Shown here: positions 42,912 through 46,626 of the stretch, in pieces
How the letters are laid out: each line of letters starts with the position of its first letter
Position numbering within the stretch: the first letter of the stretch is position 1
Assembly: GCA_947647735.1 (NCBI GenBank)
Contig: CANSLJ010000029.1
Location: 1-46,626, forward strand
DNA length: 46,626 nucleotides
Direction: 5' to 3'
DNA from: an uncultured bacterium
GTDB taxonomy: Bacteria; Bacillota; Clostridia; Lachnospirales; Lachnospiraceae
The notes under the pieces: generated by a model
Database searches by the model: none
Told to the model about the DNA's origin: nothing
The model's input: the letters and a program-made list of their open reading frames with translations, nothing else
Program-made: the position numbers and the translations under genes

Positions 42912-43364
42912 TCACTCCACCACTTCCTCGAAAAATCCTTCCAGCCCCTCCACGATCTCATCATAAGTCGTATCAAAGTCTCCGGTATACCAGGGGTCGT
43001 CAATATCCCCGCCGCTACCGGCAAAATCCAGGAGTTTATATACTTTCTTCTCCGGATCGCTGCCGATGATCCGCATCAGGTTGCGGATATTGTACTGTTC
43101 CATCACGATCAGATAGTCATAGTAGTCATAATCTGCCTTCGTGACCTGTCTTGAACGATGTCCGTCACAGGAAATGCCCATGCTGTTTAATTTTCTTCTT
43201 GCAGGCGGATAGACGCCGTTGCCGATCTCTTCGCGGCTTGTGGCAGCGGATGCAATCTCCAGTTCTGCTGATACGCCACGCTCGGCGGCCATTTTTTTAC
43301 AGATGTACTCGGCCATGGGGCTGCGGCAGATATTGCCGTGGCAGATGAATAATATTTTTATCAT
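42912..43364 (-). CDS. Low-molecular-weight protein-tyrosine phosphatase
   Basis: A 150-residue phosphatase. The P-loop is ICHGNICRSPM with nucleophile Cys8 and Arg14; the acid loop is DDPWYTGDF with Asp123 as likely general acid. Length and fold match LMW-PTP. These enzymes remove phosphate from tyrosine (or arginine in some Firmicutes) and often act on BY-kinases or stress regulators; no kinase is nearby. GGAGG lies 9 nt before the ATG. A mobile element has inserted just upstream, so its original promoter may be separated or supplied by the element's end. Confidence 0.95.
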   Translation of the reverse strand: MIKILFICHGNICRSPMAEYICKKMAAERGVSAELEIASAATSREEIGNGVYPPARRKLNSMGISCDGHRSRQVTKADYDYYDYLIVMEQYNIRNLMRIIGSDPEKKVYKLLDFAGSGGDIDDPWYTGDFDTTYDEIVEGLEGFFEEVVE

Positions 43365-43464
43365 AACGCTAAAACCTCCGTAAATGCTTGATTTTGCTGT
43401 ATTTCCGGCACTTTCAACAGCTTTGTAATATTTTTATGACAGTGTGGTTGTTCATATTTTCAGC

Positions 43465-43540
43465 ATAACTTTGAATAACTTTACATAACTTTTTCTTCGT
43501 TTGGGCTAAATTTTGGGCTAAATTGAAAACTTTTAGCCCA
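43465..43540. repeat. Short direct repeats at the end of the mobile element (candidate integrase arm sites)
   Basis: Three ATAACTTT copies at exact 10-bp spacing (43465, 43475, 43485), then two perfect tandem 12-bp copies of TTGGGCTAAATT (43501-43524), then an inverted TTTTAGCCCA (43531-43540) next to the int stop. Repeats phased with the helical turn beside an integrase gene are typical arm-type binding sites. The inverted copy can also form a hairpin as a terminator for int. The att core itself could not be placed within 43365-43464. Confidence 0.6.
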
Positions 43541-44737
43541 CTACTCATTACAGACTTTTTTCATTTCTTCCTTGGCATCATCAAATTGTAAGTGTGTATA
43601 AGTATTAAGTGTTACGCCAATATCAGAATGCCCCATAATATATTGTAGTGTTTTAGGATTCATACCCGATTTTGCCATGTTGCTACAGAATGTATGACGA
43701 CATACATGAGGAGTGATAACTGGCATTTGGACTTTGTAAATACTATTATACTTTTCTCTAATATGCTGAAAATATTTTTCCCAATGCAAAGCTACCATTG
43801 GCATATCATTCTTGTCAAGAAACAGAAATCCTGTTATACCGTCAATCATAGGTTCAATTTTAGGTTTTCCCCTGTTTTCAATGATACGCTTAAAACATTC
43901 TGCAACATCTTTATTCATCGGAATATATCTCACGCCTTTTTCTGTCTTAGGCGTTTCAATCACATATTCCATATTTCTTTTTCTCTGTAATTGATGATCA
44001 ATCTTGATTCTTTCTTTGTCAAATTCAATGTCTTCTTTTGTTAATCCACAAAATTCAGAGATACGTAGTCCCGTCTTGAATAAGATATAAATCCCATCGT
44101 AGTATTTGCAGAAATGTTTATCTTCTTTAATGAAACGTAAAAATTCACGTTCCTGCTTCCGTGTGATTGCTTCTCTGGTTACACTATCATTTACTATTAC
44201 TGTTGCTAACTGAAACTCAAACGGGTTTTTATGAATTAAATCATCATCAACTGCCATTTGAAAAGCTGGTCTAACTACACCTCGGATGCTGTGTATACTA
44301 CTATATCCTTTGCCATCGTCCTGCAACTTAATCAGCCATTCTTTTGCATCTGACAGCTTTACTTTGTCAATCCGTTTCGTTCCAAATGCTTCTTTCTTGA
44401 TGATATTGATAACAAAATTGTAATTGGCTTGCGTATTATGCTTTACGCCTCTTTTCTGGTTAATATACTTCTGCACCAATTCCAATACTGTCATATTTCC
44501 ACCATCAGGATTAATACCATCATCTAATTTTTTTTGAATGTTCTTTTCTTTTTCTCTCAAGGAAATATCTTTACGCTTGCCTTTTGGGTATGAATCTGAT
44601 TCTGTCAATCTCCAACTGTAGACAGATTTTCTATTGCCAAAAGCATCACTATATTTGTATCTATATCTCCCATCTTTATCCTGGCTCTCGCCTATCATTA
44701 ATCTACGACCTTTAATGTCTTTTCTGATTTCCGACAA
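43541..44737 (-). CDS. int: Tn916-type tyrosine recombinase (integrase)
   Basis: A 398-residue site-specific recombinase, close to Tn916 Int in length and sequence. It has an N-terminal arm-binding domain (SEIRKDIKGRRLMIGESQ, then REKEKNIQKKLDDGI), a SAM-like core-binding domain (about 82-175), and a catalytic domain with Arg225 (TGLRISE), Lys264, His344/Arg347 (TPHVCRHTF), His370 and nucleophile Tyr380. It cuts and joins att sites during integration and, with Xis, excision. The start is TTG at 44737: AAGGAG lies 8 nt upstream and the N-terminus aligns with the MSEKRRDNRGR start of Tn916 Int. The frame is open further up to 44800, where an ATG (44755) is less likely. Confidence 0.95.
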   Translation of the reverse strand: MSEIRKDIKGRRLMIGESQDKDGRYRYKYSDAFGNRKSVYSWRLTESDSYPKGKRKDISLREKEKNIQKKLDDGINPDGGNMTVLELVQKYINQKRGVKHNTQANYNFVINIIKKEAFGTKRIDKVKLSDAKEWLIKLQDDGKGYSSIHSIRGVVRPAFQMAVDDDLIHKNPFEFQLATVIVNDSVTREAITRKQEREFLRFIKEDKHFCKYYDGIYILFKTGLRISEFCGLTKEDIEFDKERIKIDHQLQRKRNMEYVIETPKTEKGVRYIPMNKDVAECFKRIIENRGKPKIEPMIDGITGFLFLDKNDMPMVALHWEKYFQHIREKYNSIYKVQMPVITPHVCRHTFCSNMAKSGMNPKTLQYIMGHSDIGVTLNTYTHLQFDDAKEEMKKVCNE

Positions 44738-44763
44738 ACTTCTCTCTCCTTTCATAATGCAGA

Positions 44764-44805
44764 GAGCCTCGGTATGATATATATAATATAACATACTCAA
44801 GGCTC
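44764..44805. promoter_or_regulatory. Inverted repeat between xis and int
   Basis: GAGCCTCGGTATG (44764-44776) and CATACTCAAGGCTC (44792-44805) pair imperfectly around an alternating AT core (44777-44790). It lies in the xis-int gap, 27 nt before the int start. It could be a regulator or Xis site or an attenuator of int expression. Confidence 0.45.
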
Positions 44806-44845
44806 AGAATCTATTGATAATTATTATAATTAAGCAAATAAATAG

Positions 44846-45052
44846 TTATATAGAATTTAATTTTTCATCAATAAACTGTTCAAATAGTTGTCTCTTGATG
44901 CGTGGTCTTGTTCCATTCCATAAAATAAAATTATCTGTCTCATGTTCATCAATAATTTTTCTGATTTTCTTATCACTAAATCCAAAATACTCGGCAGCTT
45001 CTTGAACCGATAATGTATATTTATGCCAACATGGTATTTCTATTTTCTCCAT
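44846..45052 (-). CDS. xis: Excisionase, Tn916 Xis family
   Basis: A 68-residue winged-helix DNA-bending protein. IPCWHKYTLSVQEAAEYFG, then FILWNGTRPRIKRQLFEQF align with the same blocks of Tn916 Xis (IPIWERYTLTIEEASKYF...NGNRIQIKRKQFE). It steers Int toward excision. AGGTGA lies 9 nt before the ATG. It is just upstream of int, in the same order as Tn916, with an AT-rich gap of about 108 nt between them. Confidence 0.93.
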   Translation of the reverse strand: MEKIEIPCWHKYTLSVQEAAEYFGFSDKKIRKIIDEHETDNFILWNGTRPRIKRQLFEQFIDEKLNSI

Positions 45053-45065
45053 ATATACTCATCAC

Positions 45066-45503
45066 CTACTTTCCTGTACTTCCAAATCCACTACCTCCAC
45101 GTTCTGTTTTATCAAGTTCCTCTACCTCATAAAAATCAGCATCAATATAAGGTAGAAATATCAACTGAGCAATTCGATCTCCTGCAGTTATAGCCTGTGG
45201 TTCATCTGTGTCATTATGTAATGCTACTATATATTCGCCCGTGTAATCTTCGTCAGCAATGCCCAAACAATTTGCGGGACGCAGACCACATCTAGTCGCT
45301 AATCCGCTTCTTGCTACTATTGCCCCAAAATATCCTTCTGGCGGTTGAATTGCTAACCCTGTACTTATTTTTTTTGTCTCATGTGGTCTAATCAATAATG
45401 CCTCTTTATCTAAACATGCATATAGATCAAATCCTGCTGCCTTTTCACTTCCTCTTGTTGGAATAATCGCATCATCTCTTAATTTCTTAATCTTTACTTG
45501 CAT
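45066..45503 (-). CDS. dut: dUTP diphosphatase
   Basis: A 145-residue trimeric-type dUTPase that hydrolyses dUTP to dUMP and pyrophosphate, keeping uracil out of the element's DNA. All five motifs are present: AGFDLYA (23-29), ARSGLA, GIADEDYTGE, GDRIAQL and the C-terminal RGGSGFGSTG. The ATG at 45503 has AAGGAG about 8 nt upstream; an in-frame start at 45551 is rejected, as it lacks a site and lies within the overlapping Cys-rich gene. It ends 13 nt before xis. In the element it probably supports replication. Confidence 0.96.
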   Translation of the reverse strand: MQVKIKKLRDDAIIPTRGSEKAAGFDLYACLDKEALLIRPHETKKISTGLAIQPPEGYFGAIVARSGLATRCGLRPANCLGIADEDYTGEYIVALHNDTDEPQAITAGDRIAQLIFLPYIDADFYEVEELDKTERGGSGFGSTGK

Positions 45504-45663
45504 TACTTTTTCTCCTTTTTGTCTTATTTTCACATGGAATACACTGTCCATAATAATATTCTCTATTTCTATCCTTACAGAACACTCTTATCTGAGCAGG
45601 ATCATCTTCTTTAATAATCCCATACTTACATTCTTCACATTCAGAAGTTAAAATCATATTCAT
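45487..45663 (-). CDS. Small cysteine-rich protein of the mobile element
   Basis: A 58-residue ORF, starting MNMILTSECEECKYG. Cys9, Cys12, Cys29, Cys41 and Cys44 (CEEC, FCK, CIPC) look like a zinc-ribbon or knuckle; the tail is basic (KTKRRKSNASKD). The ATG overlaps the TGA of the preceding gene (ATGA), and the end overlaps dut by 17 nt, including its ribosome binding site, so three genes are tightly coupled. A second in-frame ATG is two codons on (45657). Small zinc proteins of this sort are common in phages; no function assigned. Confidence 0.7.
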   Translation of the reverse strand: MNMILTSECEECKYGIIKEDDPAQIRVFCKDRNREYYYGQCIPCENKTKRRKSNASKD

Positions 45664-45986
45664 GCTTTTTCTATTCCTAACTCTTTTAACTTTTTATCTA
45701 TCTTTAAATCAATAGATTTTATAAATTTACAGTTACCATACTTACGATCGTAGTAAGAAGGATATAATTCCATTGTTCCAGCATTATACACATTCACATT
45801 TACAACTCCAGTCATTGTTGATACTGAGATTTCACACTCTATTGTGGTAATTTTTTTATAATTAACAACTGGAAATTTATATGTATATATATCATCTATA
45901 CATTCACTTAAGTGACTACAATATCGAAACTTATGTTTTTTCAAGAATTCTTTAGAATAATCTTTAATTTTATATACTACTCCCAT
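45660..45986 (-). CDS. Hypothetical protein of the mobile element
   Basis: A 108-residue protein not recognised. It is predicted soluble, with mixed alpha/beta character: basic N-terminus (KIKDYSKEFLKKHKF), a Cys pair (YCSHLSEC), a beta-rich centre (TTIECEISVSTMTGVVNVNV) and a Lys-rich helix at the end (DLKIDKKLKELGIEKA). The ribosome binding site AAGGAG is within the 3' end of nrdG, which it overlaps by 10 nt. Coding is supported by coupling on both sides. Confidence 0.7.
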   Translation of the reverse strand: MGVVYKIKDYSKEFLKKHKFRYCSHLSECIDDIYTYKFPVVNYKKITTIECEISVSTMTGVVNVNVYNAGTMELYPSYYDRKYGNCKFIKSIDLKIDKKLKELGIEKA

Positions 45987-46600
45987 AAAACAACTTCTCC
46001 TTTTTGTAGCGATCGTTTAACATCGATTACTCTTTGGTTTTCTGACCCACACCATTTTAGTGTAATATTACGTTGTGAATCTATGTATTGTCCATCTACT
46101 AATACATCACATTGGGAAATAATTGCTTGTCGCATAGCATCCACATTGATATTATTTATATAACTTGCGCTATATTCATATTTCATTAATTGTTCCCATG
46201 TATATCCCGTATAAAGCCAAATGGTTTTCTGAGGACATGAAAGACGAATTTCATCGGCATTTTCATTCAATATATTGTGGTCATTATTCGCTTTGCCAAC
46301 TATATGTTGTGGCATATTGTACCGTTTATTTACCTCGGTAACTAAATCAAATACGCCATCAAGATTTGATTCAAAGAGGGGATCACCACCGCTTAGTGTC
46401 AGCCCGGAAATATAATCCTTATCCAATTCTCTGAATAGTTCTTCTTTTGCTGATTCATCAAATAATATTCCACTATTTATATCCCATGTTTGAGGATTCT
46501 GGCACAAGCAGCACTTATGTGAACAGCCTGAGAGCCATAAAACAACTCTCAGACCTTCACCATTACATACATCTTCTTTATCAATTTTTAAATAATTCAT
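45977..46600 (-). CDS. nrdG: Anaerobic ribonucleotide reductase activating protein
   Basis: A 207-residue radical SAM activase. The cluster motif is CSHKCCLC (Cys26, Cys30, Cys33), preceded by EGLRVVLWLSG and followed by QNPQTWDINSG and LTLSGGDPLFE, typical NrdG blocks. It makes the glycyl radical on NrdD, the class III ribonucleotide reductase, under anaerobic conditions. AGGAG lies 5 nt before the ATG. nrdD is not in view and may lie beyond the right edge. With dut, the element seems to carry its own nucleotide supply genes. Slightly longer than host NrdG (usually 155-180). Confidence 0.94.
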   Translation of the reverse strand: MNYLKIDKEDVCNGEGLRVVLWLSGCSHKCCLCQNPQTWDINSGILFDESAKEELFRELDKDYISGLTLSGGDPLFESNLDGVFDLVTEVNKRYNMPQHIVGKANNDHNILNENADEIRLSCPQKTIWLYTGYTWEQLMKYEYSASYINNINVDAMRQAIISQCDVLVDGQYIDSQRNITLKWCGSENQRVIDVKRSLQKGEVVLWE

Positions 46601-46626
46601 GTGTTCTCCTAGAATTTTTGATGTTT

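Larger units (their letters stand above)
43465..46626. mobile_element. Integrase end of an integrated element (prophage or ICE), continuing past the window
   Basis: From about 43.4 kb the sequence becomes clearly AT-richer, and all genes run toward the integrase: nrdG, hypothetical, Cys-rich small protein, dut, xis, int. Int and Xis are of Tn916 type. dut and nrdG are typical of phages and larger conjugative elements. No structural or conjugation gene is in view, so the class cannot be fixed. Only one end is inside the window. Confidence 0.85.

Noticed and set aside
43465-43492. Short phased repeats considered as a CRISPR array
   Set aside because: Units are 8 bp at 10-bp spacing with no spacers of CRISPR size and no cas genes. 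Integrase arm sites explain them better.

Overview
The window looks like a chromosomal segment of a Gram-positive anaerobe of the Clostridia, most likely a Lachnospiraceae-type gut Firmicute. This is an inference from gene content: the era/recO order with a YqzL-like gene between them, single-chain glycyl-tRNA synthetase, an RNHCP protein, DUF624 and DUF4349 proteins, M16C peptidase, a CprABC/CprRK-like antimicrobial-peptide module, and a very large oxygen-sensitive (R)-2-hydroxyacyl-CoA dehydratase activase-type protein. There is no 16S rRNA gene, so this stays an inference. Most genes lie on the minus strand with strong AGGAGG-type ribosome binding sites. No tRNA, rRNA, IS element or CRISPR array was seen.

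Layout. 1-1.75 kb: tail of an upstream gene with its terminator, a DUF624 membrane protein, an RNHCP zinc protein and a CD3324-like small regulator. 2.08-4.77 kb: an AT-richer two-gene cassette of unrecognised proteins, one with a long glycine/alanine-rich hydrophobic hairpin. 4.9-9.73 kb: lipoprotein-glyS-alaS operon with a clear promoter and terminator. 9.8-13.9 kb: LysM protein, amylosucrase-like GH13 enzyme and HAD phosphatase. 14.3-16.4 kb: a Fic protein followed 4 nt later by a LacI-type regulator; a perfect inverted repeat covers the fic promoter. 16.45-18.3 kb: a broken RCC1-repeat lipoprotein gene and a membrane-anchored protein. 18.4-20.25 kb: era, YqzL-like gene, recO. 20.4-24.8 kb: DUF4349 lipoprotein and M16C metallopeptidase, separated by two tandem palindromic elements whose stems differ in sequence but keep pairing. 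25-28.4 kb: an AAA/PD-(D/E)XK protein, and a radical SAM gene divergent from an HxlR regulator. 28.5-33.2 kb: O-antigen-ligase-like protein, a LysM protein whose promoter spacer contains a G7 tract, a conserved hypothetical, a degenerate sigma-70-like protein and a rhomboid-like membrane protein. 33.3-37.75 kb: the 1411-residue activase-like gene on the plus strand. 37.76-38.1 kb: a compact type I toxin-antitoxin-like locus (31-residue holin-like peptide plus convergent RNA). 38.2-42.9 kb: three-gene ABC transporter divergent from a response regulator/histidine kinase pair. 42.9-43.4 kb: low-molecular-weight phosphatase. 43.4 kb to the end: the integrase end of an AT-rich mobile element (Tn916-type int and xis, dut, a Cys-rich small protein, a hypothetical, nrdG) running off the window.

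Best candidates for undescribed biology are the paired palindromic elements at 21.65-21.86 kb, the type I toxin-antitoxin-like locus at 37.8-38.1 kb, the two-gene glycine-rich membrane cassette at 2.1-4.7 kb, and the degenerate sigma/rhomboid-like gene pair at 31.6-33.2 kb. All functional statements rest on recognising motifs by eye. No database search or folding program was run.
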